64,000 nucleotides of DNA from Oegoconia quadripuncta. Lineage: Eukaryota > Arthropoda > Insecta > Lepidoptera > Autostichidae. The translations under genes and the position numbers were made by a program. The notes beneath the pieces were generated by a model. It ran no database searches, was not told where the DNA came from, and was given only the letters and a program-made list of their open reading frames with translations. The stretch is taken from the NCBI GenBank assembly GCA_949316235.1, contig OX438760.1:5334501-5398500 (forward strand). The letters run 5' to 3'. Positions within the stretch are counted from its first letter, which is position 1, and each line of letters begins with the position of its first letter. Positions 10,894 through 21,690 of this stretch are shown here, in pieces.

Positions 10894-11003
10894 TACACTG
10901 AATGTATATCGACATAATTTACGACATGTATATATAAAAAGACACGTGTAATTTATGAACAAAATACAGGCCTAATTGCTTAGTGTGGAACTAGATGGCG
11001 CTG

Positions 11004-11342
11004 TTTTTTTTTTTTTCTTTATGCACGACGGGTTTGTACTTGACCTCAATCACATCTGATGTTAAGTGAAGATAAGGTCGAAGGTGGAAGCGTACCGACC
11101 CGGAAACCCCAATACATTTGGGGGACTGGCTATCTTATCTCTGACAACCGGAACACAACAATGTCATTAACATTGCTGCTTGTCGGCAGATTTAGATAAG
11201 ATGGTGGTAGCTAGCCAGGCGGACATTTAAAATGCCCTACCACCAACCAAACCGAGTACTTAAACATGTACCCCGCTGGGGATCGAACCCGCGACCTCCG
11301 AATCGTAAACCCAATGTTGTTTGCATTGAGCCACGGAGGCGG
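11004..11342 (-). mobile_element. SINE S1, copy on minus strand
   Basis: Read on the minus strand it starts with a tRNA-like head (CTCCGTGGCTCAATG and B-box GGTTCGATCCCCAGCGGGGT), continues through GGCATTTTAAATGTCCGCCT and AGATAAGATAGCCAG, and ends in an A-rich tail at 11004-11020. It lies directly against the end of SINE S3. Confidence 0.85.
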
Positions 11343-11344
11343 AG

Positions 11345-11795
11345 GAGGCTGTCAAAGGATATTTGTTTTTAATATATTTTAGATACAGCTATCAAAGCTT
11401 CAACCATTATCAAAATATATCTTTATTCATAAGTAAGTACCCGAAGACTCAAAATACCAATGTGTTTAAAAAATTATGATTTAAAGTTTTGGTTCAGTAA
11501 TCACCTAATTAAATATAAGTAACTACATATTAATTTAAAAGATAAAATCCCCCGGCAACACAAACAACAAATTAAGTACCTATCTGGATGATACTTAAAT
11601 GTCTAGATTCATAAATATCTTCGAAACTGCTTAACCGATTTACATCAAACATGGGTAAGAACCATCTCGCATCTATCAGCTTCCTAAAATGAAAAAATGT
11701 TTTGAAATCGGTTTAGCCGTTTTGGCGCTACAGACAAACTTATACCGCTCTTGTTTTAGTGTCGTGAGACAAAAATACAATGAAAGACAACATAT
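11345..11795. other. Spacer between two inverted S1 SINEs
   Basis: About 450 bp of AT-rich sequence between two S1 copies in opposite orientation. No gene is seen. Confidence 0.4.
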
Positions 11796-12124
11796 CCGCC
11801 TCCGTGGCCTAATGTAAACAACATTGGGTTTACGATTCGGAGGTTGTGGGTTCGATCCCCAGCGGGGTACATGTTTAAATTCGCAGTTTCGTTGGTGGTA
11901 GGGCATTTTAAATGTCCGCCTGGCTAGCTACCACCATTTTATCTAAATCTGCCGCCAAACAGCAATGTTAATAACATTGTTGAGTTCCGGTTGTCAGAGA
12001 TAAGATAGCCAGTCCCCCAAATGTGTTCGGGTTTCCGGGTCAGTACGCTTCCACCTTCGACCTCATCTTTCACTTAACATCAGCTGTAATTGAGGTCAAG
12101 TACGAACTCGTCGTGCATAAAAAA
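11796..12124 (+). mobile_element. SINE S1
   Basis: A full-length copy: tRNA-like head CCGCCTCCGTGGCCTAATG with B-box GGTTCGATCCCCAGCGGGGT, body GGTAGGGCATTTTAAATGTC, and 3' GTGCATAAAAAAAAT tail. An Ala/Gly-like tRNA ancestor is possible but not determined. Confidence 0.85.
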
Positions 12125-12345
12125 AATCAATCAATCAAATACGCTTTATTGTTCAAATAAGGAAGGTACATTTAAATATCTTATAGAAACTACAGATTAG
12201 GCGGCCTTATCGCTTACAGCGATCACTTCCAGGCAAACCTATCATCACGGAATTCAGTACGAGTAATTAAGTGGGTTAGCACAAATAATTTCCTAATTTT
12301 TAAATACATCTCAAAGTTCTGCATATTGAAATCAAAAAGTCTATT
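12125..12345 (-). repeat. LINE 3' tail, family L, copy 2
   Basis: AATCAATCAATCAAATACGC starts the tail on the plus strand, followed by TTTATTGTTCAA and AGGCGGCCTTATCGCT. This is the inverse of the family's 3' end. It abuts the A-tail of the S1 SINE. Confidence 0.55.
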
Positions 12346-12349
12346 TTCA

Positions 12350-12890
12350 TAAGTAAATTTTACATATGAATAAGTTTTTCGAAATTACCAGGAGTTCAGA
12401 ATAACGTAACTAACCTAATAACTGGCGATGGCCATCTATTAACACATTTTATCTTTTACCGAAGGGTCACCAGTACTTAATATCTGTATTACATGTTTCA
12501 AGGTGATAATTATACGCGAATCAAATGAGTTTCCGTCACCATGGTACTGGTTTTTGTGTAAAAACGTAAATTGCGTTTGCAATTCAAATGCGTAGGTATC
12601 CATTTACATTTGTTTATAACATGTGTCGATAAATGGATTTATATTCTATGAATATTTACGCTTTACGATTACTCGACTTGAAGGCCTTGCCAAATTTACC
12701 AAGTCACCTATACCTTCCTTATCCTTACGTGTAAAGATAAAATGAAGTAACCATAATAAGTACTTCAATAAATGCGATTCATTGAACAAATAACTATATT
12801 TAATAAAAACCAAGAAACCCGACAGCATATTTTGCGGACGCCATGTAGGATTTTTTGCCATAAAATGTATCCTATGGCAATCCGGTTACC
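12350..12890. other. Intergenic, nothing recognised
   Basis: AT-rich sequence with no coding signal. Confidence 0.4.
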
Positions 12891-12892
12891 AA

Positions 12893-13195
12893 GACCGCCT
12901 CCGTGGCTCAATGTAAACAACATTCGGTTTACGATTCGGAGGTCGCGGGTTCGATCCCCAGCGGGGTACATGTTTAAGTACTCGGTTTGGTTGGTGGTAG
13001 GGCATTTTAAATGTCCGCCTGGCTAGCTACCACCATCTTATCTAAATGTTGTGTTCCGGTTGTCAGAGATAAGATAGCCAGTCCCCCAAATGTGTTGGGG
13101 TTTCTGGGTCAGTACGCTTCCACCTTCGACCTCATCTTCACTTAACATCAGGTGTGATTGTGGTGAAGTACCAACGCGTTGTGCATAAAAAAAAA
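12893..13195 (+). mobile_element. SINE S1 with a short internal deletion
   Basis: It has an intact tRNA-like head (CTCCGTGGCTCAATGTAAAC, GGTTCGATCCCCAGCGGGG) and A-tail, but lacks about 35 bp of body between TCTTATCTAAAT and GTTGTGTTCCGG compared with other copies. Confidence 0.85.
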
Positions 13196-13325
13196 TATGA
13201 ATCTAACGACACCATGCACTTCGAAATCGGTCAAGCTGTTTATGCTACAGGATGCGCCTAAGGAACGGTCACACATACATACACACAAACACTCGAAAAA
13301 CATTACCATCCTTCCTTGGCCAGTC
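13195..13325 (+). repeat. Repeat family P, copy 1
   Basis: The words CTTCGAAATCGGTCAAGC, ACAGGATGCGCCTAAGGAAC and CACTCGAAAAACATTACC are the inverse of text at 14565-14760 and 15880-16030 (TTTCGAAGTGCA, GTTCCTTTGGCGCATCCTGT). It is non-coding and common in Lepidoptera. Confidence 0.45.
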
Positions 13326-13329
13326 GGGT

Positions 13330-14560
13330 AAAAAAGCTGTTACACGTGAACCAACATGTCTAACTCGGGATAAGCGAAAGGAAGAGAGATAAGATCACGA
13401 TATAATCGTATGAATGCAGGAATGTAATACAGGAGTCATTTATCTCTGCGAGTGGGGAGAGCGGGCCAAGGATTGATGGATGACGCAAGCTTGGCTATTA
13501 ATCTTCATGTTCATGCTCCGTGATGTTGTAAAATTATTATTTTGTCGTAACAAATTTAGTCGGTGATTGTAATAAGCTACTGCTTCGTTCGGCTACTGTT
13601 CAGTGTACTGTTTAGTGGAATTTGTTTCCTGGGACGTGGAACCGATAGGCGGTATCCACACTATGCCTTTAGGTACGCGACTAAAGTAGGTACATAGTAT
13701 TACCAAATTAGTGACTATCTGAATGACAAACACGCTTGGTGTACTTCGACTAGCTCCCAAAAATTATAAAATTGTATTAGTCTACTATTTTTTATTAAAG
13801 AAAAGGGTAATAATGATCCTGTGCGTTTCTTGCACCGCTTCTTTTACCAGAGATGATTTACCTTTCTGAAGCGGTAGTCGCTTGGACCTACTGACTGACA
13901 GGTAAATGCAATAAGCCCGTTTATTCCAATATATTTAAATTGATTTTGTATCTAAAATAGATGTTATTATGTCTGCCCTTTTTACCCGAACGCCCAAAGA
14001 CGGAGGGTTATGCTTTTCGAGTGTAGGTATTTATTTATTTTCAACAAACTTTACGGCATATCCTTATATATTACTTAAAATTAAATTGCATACTTATTAA
14101 GCCAATTATAAAGTTTGACATATTACTATATGCATGACATATTACACGGTAAAACACGGGGAAATTAAACTAAAGCACAGATTACTACTAAGTGCCCTAA
14201 AATACAGTGACATCACTCGCAGAAATAGCTGATGATAGCACGGAACTTTTTTTTTACATGTATTTACGTTCTCCTGTTGTGTGTATGTGTGTGTGTGTGT
14301 GCGTAAGCTTGTTGTGGATGTGTGGGAATGTATGGGAGTATCAATGCTTTATAATAACGTACTTTAGCGATAGGAGTGTATGTATTATTTGCCTGGTAAA
14401 TTCGTGTCTTCCCAGATGAAAGATGTCTACCTCAGGGAAACATCTCCCATAGGTGTTGATAGCCCTGTGTAATACGTAGTTGGACACATAATGGGTACGC
14501 GCGACCCCCGTGTGCAGCACCCGCGAGTGGCGAGTACGTGTCGGATGCGTATGTATGTAG
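13330..14560. other. Intergenic, nothing recognised
   Basis: No coding signal. It contains a short GTGTGT microsatellite at about 14280-14303. Confidence 0.4.
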
Positions 14561-14564
14561 ATTT

Positions 14565-15080
14565 CTATGTTGCCTCCTGTAACCTAAACGACTTGACCGA
14601 TTTCGAAGTGCAAGGTATTGTTAGATTCGTCTTGATCCCTGGAGTTTCATAGGATACATTATATGGCAAATAATCCAACTTGGGGCCCGCGAAATGCAAT
14701 GCTGTCGAGTTTTTTGGTTTTAGGTCCGTTCCTTTGGCGCATCCTGTAGCCAAAACGGCCTGACTGATTTCAATGTGTATGGTGTCGTTAGATTCGTTTT
14801 AATCCCTGGAATCTCATAGAATTTTATAGTGAAAACACAACAGCGCCCGTGAAATTTGGTTTTTAAAATTGTATTGTTAATTACCCCCTTGCCTCACAGG
14901 CAAGTTTGCCCCTTGCCTTGTTTTTCGATAATAAATATAAATGTGTATAGATTTCTATGTTACCTTCTGTAGCTTAAACCTAAGCCTAAGCCTAAAAACG
15001 TAACCCATTTTGAAGTGCGTTAGATTTAGAATTCAGATGAGTTTCATAGGACACGTTTTATGGTAAAAATATCGAACTTA
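14565..15080 (-). repeat. Repeat family P, tandem-like copies
   Basis: Three successive degenerate units each carry TAGATTTCTATGTTRCCT-like text, CCTAAACGACTTGACCGATT-like text, GATTCGTTTTAATCCCTGGA-like text and a GTTTCATAGGAYAC end. Units start near 14560, 14745 and 14945. No open frame is conserved. Confidence 0.45.
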
Positions 15081-15149
15081 ACGACCACAAAATACAAAAT
15101 ATGTTGTCGGTGTTTTTTCGTTTTTAATACTAAGGCCCGTATTTCAGAA

Positions 15150-15411
15150 TAAATATATATATATATATCTTTACACATACACACAGCGCCTTCTTGGTCC
15201 ACAGTAAGCATCTAGGCTTGTGTTATGGATACCAGATGGTTGATAAACTACACAAATACTTTTTTTTTTTTGTAAATAAATACATATATAAATGAAAAAC
15301 ATCCATAACTCGGGAACATATGCCTGTATTCATCTTACAAACATATGCCTCTAGCGGGATTCGAACCCGCGACCTCTTGGTAAAGCAGTTTCTAACCACT
15401 ACACAAACACC
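15150..15411 (-). mobile_element. SINE S3, minus strand
   Basis: On the minus strand the head is GTGTTTGTGTAGTGGTTAGA with B-box GGTTCGAATCCC. The body has TAACTCGGG-type and TACCAGATGG-type words inverted, and the 3' end is the inverse of CACACAGCGCC. Confidence 0.8.
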
Positions 15412-15774
15412 GAATGTTGCTCAAGTATAGATTTGCGCTAGAGCATAGTTAGAAAGAGATGCCCCTAAACAAGTCACATAAAGCTGTCCCTTTTTACCTG
15501 CCCTCAAGTGGAGATCTCTGCTGCTTCAGTAATATTCTGTAATAGGGGCCTTATATTGTTACTTCCGTCTAGAATCAATTGCTTTGACACGAAAAATAGG
15601 ACGTCACGACTGATCTGCCTCGATGACTGGGCCAAAGAGTAGAATAATACAACGACTCGGCGACTCTGACGTTTGCGTTCATGGCGACAGGGTTGGGACA
15701 ACGATTTGTAAATCCCGACGCAAAATAGGCACGTTAGTTTGAAGCCCATTTCTGTCTGTGGCATTGCAACGTGG

Positions 15775-16030
15775 AGACGGCTGAACCGATTTGAAAACGG
15801 TTTATTTTAGAAAACTGTTAATCCTGATGGAAATCGGTTAAATCTTTTGGGAGATATTTAGTTTTTACCGAACTGCCCAAAAAGGTGAAGGTAATGTTTT
15901 TCGAGTGTATGTATGTATGAATGTCCGTTCCTTTGGCGCATCCTGTAGCCTAAACAGCTTGGACGATCTCGAAATGCATGGTGTGGTATGTACCGTTTTG
16001 ATCCACAGTGTATCATAGGAAACATTTTGC
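15775..16030 (-). repeat. Repeat family P, further copy
   Basis: It contains GTTCCTTTGGCGCATCCTGT, CCTAAACAGCTTGGACGATC and TTTTGATCCACAGTGTATCA, the same order as the units at 14565-15080. Confidence 0.45.
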
Positions 16031-16194
16031 AGTAAAAAATCCAATGTAAATATAAAAATATTTCTTTTTATATTGATCATTGGTTCACCTAGGAGATTTC
16101 TATAATTATTAGCTATTATTTCCGGTTTTTTTTTTGAAATTAAATTAAAAAAAATATCAATAGTTGCCGGAGAGGTGTTCAGAAACTCATAGGT

Positions 16195-16330
16195 GTAGAA
16201 TAGAATAGAATAGAATACATTTATTTGCAATGATTAGGGTAAGTAAATTAGTTGGTAAAATAGTATAAATTTGTATCACCTAAATCAGCCGTATACAATA
16301 GCATGCAAAATTAAAATTAGCCTGTCCTTC
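16195..16330 (-). repeat. LINE-like 3' end with (TAGAA)n tail
   Basis: AGAATAGAATAGAATAGAAT marks the microsatellite tail, followed by ACATTTATTTGCAATGATTA, the inverse of a LINE 3' end. It has no coding part. Confidence 0.4.
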
Positions 16331-16340
16331 ACTAAACAAT

Positions 16341-16997
16341 AAAAAAGGATTTAAAAAAAAAACGACTTCAAAAAACCCGGAAAAAATAATTTAATTAAAC
16401 TACTGCAATAATAATAACTGAAAAGTATAAAATAATAAACCAGAGCAGAATGTTCTTTATAGATAGATGTACACTATTATATATAATGAGAATACAATAC
16501 AAGTTATATGCTATACAATAATAGTTAGGTATAATAATGAAATTAAAAATATATACAATAGGTACTTTTTGAAGTCGGTGCCTGCCTAGCCTATAAAATA
16601 CACAATCAACAAAACAGTAAAAATACGCCCCGAATACAGAACCTCCTCCTTTTTTGAAGTCGGTTAACAAAGGAATTTTCATACAATTTAAATATTCAAT
16701 TAATGAAGTTATTACTGTTTACTTTCATTCGATTGTGTATTTTATAGGCTACGCAGGCACCGACTTCAAAAAGTACCTATTGTATATATTTTTAATTTCA
16801 TTATTATACCTAACTATTATTGTATAGCATATAACTTGTATTGTATTCTCATTATATATAATAGTGTACATCTATCTATAAAGAACATTCTGCTCTGGTT
16901 TATTATTTTATACTTTTCAGTTATTATTATTGCAGTAGTTTAATTAAATTATTTTTTCCGGGTTTTTTGAAGTCGTTTTTTTTTTAAATCCTTTTTA
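16341..16997. repeat. Nearly perfect long inverted repeat (267-bp arms)
   Basis: Arms 16341-16607 and 16731-16997 are reverse complements in exact register (centre 16669). On reading I found one mismatch: CCTGCCTAGCC left versus the inverse of GGCTACGCAGG right. The spacer is 123 bp and contains GAACCTCCTCCTTTTTTGAA, a phrase recurring at 17385-17410 and 17845-17870. No transposase frame is present. It could be a fold-back element, a very recent inverted duplication, or a sequencing/assembly artefact. Confidence 0.95.
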
Positions 16998-17059
16998 TTT
17001 AATTCTTTTTAGTGTCTGGTCAGACATTACAAAATAATAAAATATATTAATTGACCAAT

Positions 17060-17352
17060 ATGGGCAGGCCTATGAAAGGTGCTGCTCGTTTAAATAACTG
17101 TCGGTCAAAAGAAACCGAAACTGAGAGGGTACTACGGCTTAAAAAAATGCCTCACGGAACGCAATTTCGCGTTCCCAGGAGACGCCCGAAGCTCGCCGAG
17201 TACGTCTAGTAGCTATGAAAGATTACGTTAAATCACGTATTCGTCGGGAAACTCCCGAACGGAACGAGCATAAACTCGGTCTTATACACGACCGGCTTGC
17301 CGAGGAGTCCGCTGAGCAGCGTGAGCACAGGCACGGCCTTATAATCATGTAA
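17060..17352 (+). pseudogene. Decayed basic coding remnant
   Basis: Two adjoining frames look coding against an AT-rich background. One (17060-17209) starts MGRPMKGAARLNNC and ends in RRRPKLAEYV before TAG. The other (17215-17352) contains KSRIRRETPERNEHKLG and LAEESAEQREHRHG. Arg/Glu-rich R-x-x-E-T-P-E-x-R-x-x-x-L repeats occur in N-terminal parts of some large transposon proteins, such as Helitron-type ones. The frame change and stop show it is broken. The family assignment is tentative. Confidence 0.35.
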
Positions 17353-17374
17353 ATCGGACTAATCGATGTACATA

Positions 17375-17885
17375 CATAAAGATTACAGAACCTCCTCCTT
17401 TTTTGAAGTTGGTTAAAAAAAGTTTTTAGTATTTATCCGTGGTTGCTAATCTCCCTGATAATTTTTGTGCGATTGCGAACCTTCTCGCTCCTACAGGTTA
17501 GATGGGCAGTTCGGGTGTACCAGCTCGAACTGATCATCTTCCATTTGTCATATTTATTGCTGACAATCACACCGACCTTCTCTACACTTTTTCCATACAA
17601 ACCCAAACTGTATCTACTTAGTTACCCTGTGTAAAAACTACAAAATCGTCTAAATGTGTAATGCCATTCTGATGTTTACCATGATTACACAAAAACTACT
17701 GGACCGATTGCGCTGAAATTACAATGGGACCAACTCGACGGTATCCCCTTTCATTTACAAAAAGAACCATGTGAATCAACCGCCAAATCTCGGAGATATC
17801 GGTGTACATACATAAAAAAAAAAAAAAAAAAAATACGCGCCGAATACAGAACCTCCTCCTTTTTTGAAGTCGTTTAAAAAATACA
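17375..17885. repeat. Two scraps sharing the spacer phrase of the 16.3-kb inverted repeat
   Basis: ACAGAACCTCCTCCTTTTTT followed by TGAAGT occurs at about 17382-17408 and 17846-17872, each followed by a GTTTAAAAAA-type end. The 17640-17815 stretch (ACACAAAAACTACTGGACCG, TCGGAGATATCGGTGTACAT) belongs to the same kind of non-coding lepidopteran repeat. Confidence 0.4.
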
Positions 17886-17889
17886 AAAC

Positions 17890-18875
17890 AATTTACACAA
17901 ATAGCATGTTTAGAGGAATAACGTCTTAACAATTTATTACAGTTTAATTAAAATATGTCTGCAATTAATTTATAATTATTGATTCAATTCATCGTCAAGC
18001 AAATTACATTACATATTTATTACATATCATTATTATTAAAGTCATGTTTGAAATATTCATCAATTGAGTAAAATACATTGTAGAGTTGGGAATGTATAGA
18101 TGTGCCGTAAAAATTTGTAAAAAGCGTTTAAAACCTGATGGTAGGTATAAAATTAAACTGAGTAGCTAGGTGGATATTACCCGTTATTGATGGGCACGTA
18201 AAAATAGTAACGACGCAGACCGTTTTCACGCTTTACTGCGCAGCAGTGCCTCGGCACCAATTAGGTGCCAGACAAATTGTTTTGCCCAAAAAGCTGTAGG
18301 CAAACATCGTATTACGATGGGAAAATTACAGTAAAGCCAGGGCTTAACTAATTCTAACGGAGACCATTGTACCTATGTAAAATTAATGTATTTTCTTTTT
18401 GTACAATGAAGCTTTTACAAATAAACAAACCTTACATTAATATCCAACTATCCGACTATGGTCCTTACCTATGAAATTGGCGTTTTGTATGAAGAATTTA
18501 ATTAAGACTGTTTTCTCCATACAAACATTTTTGATTTTTTTTTTGGGAACGGCAAATCCAAATTTAGGTAAACTTTGTGTGTATTATCGGATAACATTAA
18601 ATTATGTATAGGCAGCGTTAATTTTTAAAAGTAACCGCTTTATAAAAGTTTCAGCGAATCTAAGAAATGTTTATGGGAAGCACATGAAAAGAGCTCGGTT
18701 CAAATTTTTTTTATTATGTGATTCAGCCCACAAATTAAAAAATATTTCATGTGAAACCATGAAATAATATTCCATTTTCCAAATAAAAAACAAATTTGGA
18801 TATAGCTTTGAAAATCGCAGGAATTGGTACATATGATTAACGAAGAAAAAAAACTCCAATTTCATAGGTAAAGAC
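17890..18875. other. Intergenic, nothing recognised
   Basis: Very AT-rich. The short GC-richer stretch at 18210-18290 has no open frame of note. Confidence 0.4.
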
Positions 18876-18879
18876 CCAA

Positions 18880-19365
18880 TATTATAAATGTGATAGGTTG
18901 GATGTTTGTTTCTTAATAACTACGAAAGGATGAACAAATGTAGATGAAATTTGGTACACAGATGTAATATATCCTGGAATATGATATAGGATAATTTTTT
19001 TCTATCCACAAAGGGTTAGCACTTGACCTCAATCACACCTGATATTAAGTGAAGATGAGGCCGAAGGTGGTAGCGTACTGACCCGGAAACCCCATCTTAT
19101 TTGGGTGACTGGCTATCTTATCTCTGACAACAGGAACACAACAATGCTATGGCGGCAGATTTAGATAAGATGGTGGTAGCTAGCCAGGCGGACATTTAAT
19201 ATGCCCTACCACCAACCAAACCGAGTACTAAATATGTACCCCGCTGGGTATCGAACCTACGACCTCCGAAACGTAAATCCAATGTTATTTACATTGAGCC
19301 ACGGAGGAGGCTAAAATTTTTATCTTGATGAAGTTAAGTAACTACCCGCGGGATAAAGAAATTAC
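18880..19365. repeat. Lepidopteran repeat split by an inserted SINE
   Basis: 18880-18991 (GGTTGGATGTTTGTTTCTTA, GATGAAATTTGGTACACAGA) and 19312-19365 (GAAGTTAAGTAACTACCCGC, GGGATAAAG) look like the two halves of one common repeat, with SINE S1 between them. Confidence 0.4.
18992..19310 (-). mobile_element. SINE S1, minus strand
   Basis: Inverse of the S1 consensus: CTTGACCTCAATCACACCTG near the 3' end, GGCTATCTTATCTCTGACAA in the body, and a head ending in ATTGAGCCACGGAGGAGG. B-box inverse is GGTATCGAACC, with one change. Confidence 0.8.
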
Positions 19366-19824
19366 AAATATATACTTATGCAGCTGATGAAGCTGCTACG
19401 CGTTCACTATTATCTTTACAAATGTCAATTGTGACAATTAAAAGAGACGTTACATTACAATACAATAGATAGAGCCACGCGGTAAAAAACCAGCCAACTG
19501 CGTTTCGGACTTCGCATATTTACGGTTACTGCTAAGGGGCGTATCAGTTTTACGCATAAGATTAAGTTAGTATGTAATAGTAAAATGAAGGAATTTAAAA
19601 GAAAAATTAAGTTTAGTCAATATAATTTTTTCGTAAAATATACGTAATAATAATAATCATTATCACCAAATTTCAAGTTCATAGGTCAATGGAAAGTCAA
19701 AAAATACTTCTGAGCAAAATTTTGGAAAAAGAGCTGAATTTACCAAAATTACTAAAAGAAGTACTAATTATGCGAGCAACGCTTTCATCAAGCGCACATG
19801 TAAGCTATACAATGATATGTTAGA

Positions 19825-20153
19825 CAATTGGTGTCGATTCGGATGTACAACGAACTAACTAAATTTAAATTATATGTATCCTTTTCTAACCACTAATACA
19901 TGAAAAGGACGACATATAATTAAGTCCTGTCAAATTAGGTAAAAGGATCAAAACAAGCACTTCTTTATCAATATTAGGTGTACACCTAGCGACGTCACGA
20001 TTAAAATACTATGGAGCGACTTGTTTTGACAGCTCTTAACTTAATTTGACAGGCCTTAATTTATAGTCGTCCCTTTCATGTTAATAGTGTTAGAAAAGGA
20101 TGTATCTGCTTTAAATTTAGTTAGTTCGTTGTACATCCGAATCGACACCAATG
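19825..20153. mobile_element. MITE family M2, 329 bp
   Basis: Long TIRs start CAATTGGTGTCGATTCGGAT on the left and end in the inverse of CATTGGTGTCGATTCGGATG on the right. Similarity continues through GTACAACGAACTAACTAAAT and, more weakly, into the interior. No open frame is present. Two relatives with the same terminus are at 33104-33256 and 59549-59935. Confidence 0.75.
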
Positions 20154-20274
20154 TTGATATAATTAGTTTTTCTTTGGCAAAATTTAAAACATGTGTTTCT
20201 AAAAAAATGTCTTAGTTTTCGAACCCAGTTCCAACGATCAGTTAAGATTTCGACATTTGATTTTATTTTATGTT

Positions 20275-20420
20275 ATGTAATTTACCGAATGCACCTAGAT
20301 TATGTAATGTAGAAGACTATAGGTTAATACTTAATGTAATATTTTAAGAGTACATGAATTACTTATGTAATTTATGTAAGCAACTGTTTGTCTCTCAAAT
20401 AAATAAATAAATTTAAAAAA
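20275..20420 (+). repeat. LINE-like 3' tail with AAATAAATAAAT end
   Basis: AACTGTTTGTCTCTCAAATA runs into AATAAATAAATTTAAAAAAA. It resembles a LINE 3' terminus. There is no coding part. Confidence 0.35.
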
Positions 20421-20769
20421 AATTGACAGCTGATCGTGCCTTTGTTATGTAATAGTTTTAAAACAAAAAAATACAGTATTTGTCTACGTAACAAGCTCTA
20501 TACAATATATGGTGATTTTCACGTCCCCCTATGGCCCTCTAAAATATTTTTTATACTTTACCTTGGGTTTGGGTAGTTATAAATATTTATTGATATATAA
20601 AATAATAATAATAAGCGACAACAGGATTGCGCTAAGGTATACAGAGAAGATAAGAAAGGAGCACAGATTAATGCACCAGGAAATGCTCTTTGACAGCGAC
20701 TTTGAAAGCATTTATATTACTGGCAACAGAAACCCCTCCTTAATACCGTACAACCTACGTATTTCAAAT

Positions 20770-20915
20770 GTACTGTCCTTATACCCAAAGGTTACCTGGA
20801 AGAGATCGCTGTTAGTGATAAGGTCGCCAAATTGTATCCACTTTTCTATTCTTACCACTTTTCTGAAACTGTATTTTCCTTTCTGTTGTGCAATAAAGTG
20901 TATTTGTATTTGTAT
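20770..20915 (+). repeat. LINE 3' end ending in GTATTTGTATTTGTAT
   Basis: CTTATACCCAAAGGTTACCT followed by GGAAGAGATCGCT, a TGTTGTGCAATAAAGTGTAT signal and a TTTGTATTTGTATA tail. The same 3' end occurs at 32285-32345 and in variant form at 42895-43010. It is the 3' untranslated end of a LINE family abundant in Lepidoptera. Confidence 0.55.
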
Positions 20916-20919
20916 AAAT

Positions 20920-21690
20920 CTACCCCAAAACACCCAGCCACATACGCTTCGTCATATTCAACCAGTTTACAGTCAGTAAAGATCGATAATTTAAAGCCAA
21001 CACCCTAGAACATTTTCACGTACTGCTGCGCTTACCTTACCAATTAGCTCACCAGACGGGAAATTACCTCTCAACGCCTACAGCCACTCTCTCAGCCCTA
21101 ACCTAACCTTTGAAGTATATCATTTGGATTATCCTGGAAACCTTTTGATACTTGAAAAAAATTAAATGCTTGGTTTCTTTTCTGTTTACGGTACCGTGCC
21201 TTGAAATTTGGAAAAATTGAATCACTTACTTTAAACACACTCCAAATGTCTAATTAAAGCCTCAACAAGAAGGCTGCCAGGGAATCACTTGCACTTAGTA
21301 GGGACATCTACGCATTCTCACGGGGCAGTGCTGTCTGAGCAAACACATGCTCAACATAGAGCTCCGAGAAACGCTGATGTTAATATATTAATTTCTTTAA
21401 ATTTATTCCTAAGAGACACTCTGGGGCCCAGTTTGAAAACCGCGCGAACCGCTCGTTTCTGCAGAACAAAGATACAATTTATGTCCACGGCATTTCCCCA
21501 CAACAGAATGCCGTAGGTCAGATAGGCAGACCTGAGTAACGAACTGTAGGTTAGTGGCGATTACAATAGATCAGCAACGGTCGCAGTGCTACAGGTCCCC
21601 GACGACCTGCAATAGCCACTATAACCAATACCGATATACGATCACGTTGTTTTCCATCTGAATGTCTGTCAAGGCTCTATGGCTGAAGAT
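20920..21690. other. Intergenic, nothing recognised
   Basis: The 75-codon frame at 21289-21516 (LNLFLRDTLGPSLKTARTA region) shows no known motif. It may be a LINE scrap. Confidence 0.35.

Larger units (their letters stand above)
9457..11003 (+). mobile_element. SINE S3 interrupted by a mariner element
   Basis: The tRNA-like head lies at 9457-9597 (ACCTGTTTGGTGTAGTGG and B-box GGTTCGAATCCC). The family's 3' part, TTGCTTAGTGTGGAACTAGA plus TGGCGCTG, lies at about 10970-11003. Between them sits the complete mariner (9598-10893) with its TA duplication. Comparison with intact S3 copies at 36041-36305 and 55098-55375 shows the halves belong together. Confidence 0.75.

Noticed and set aside
10448..10962. 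Minus-strand frames of 97 and 133 codons
   Set aside because: They lie opposite the mariner transposase and are antisense shadows of it.
20509..20979. 156-codon plus-strand frame
   Set aside because: Its second half is the untranslated 3' end of a LINE, and the first half shows no motif or codon bias. I see it as a chance frame.
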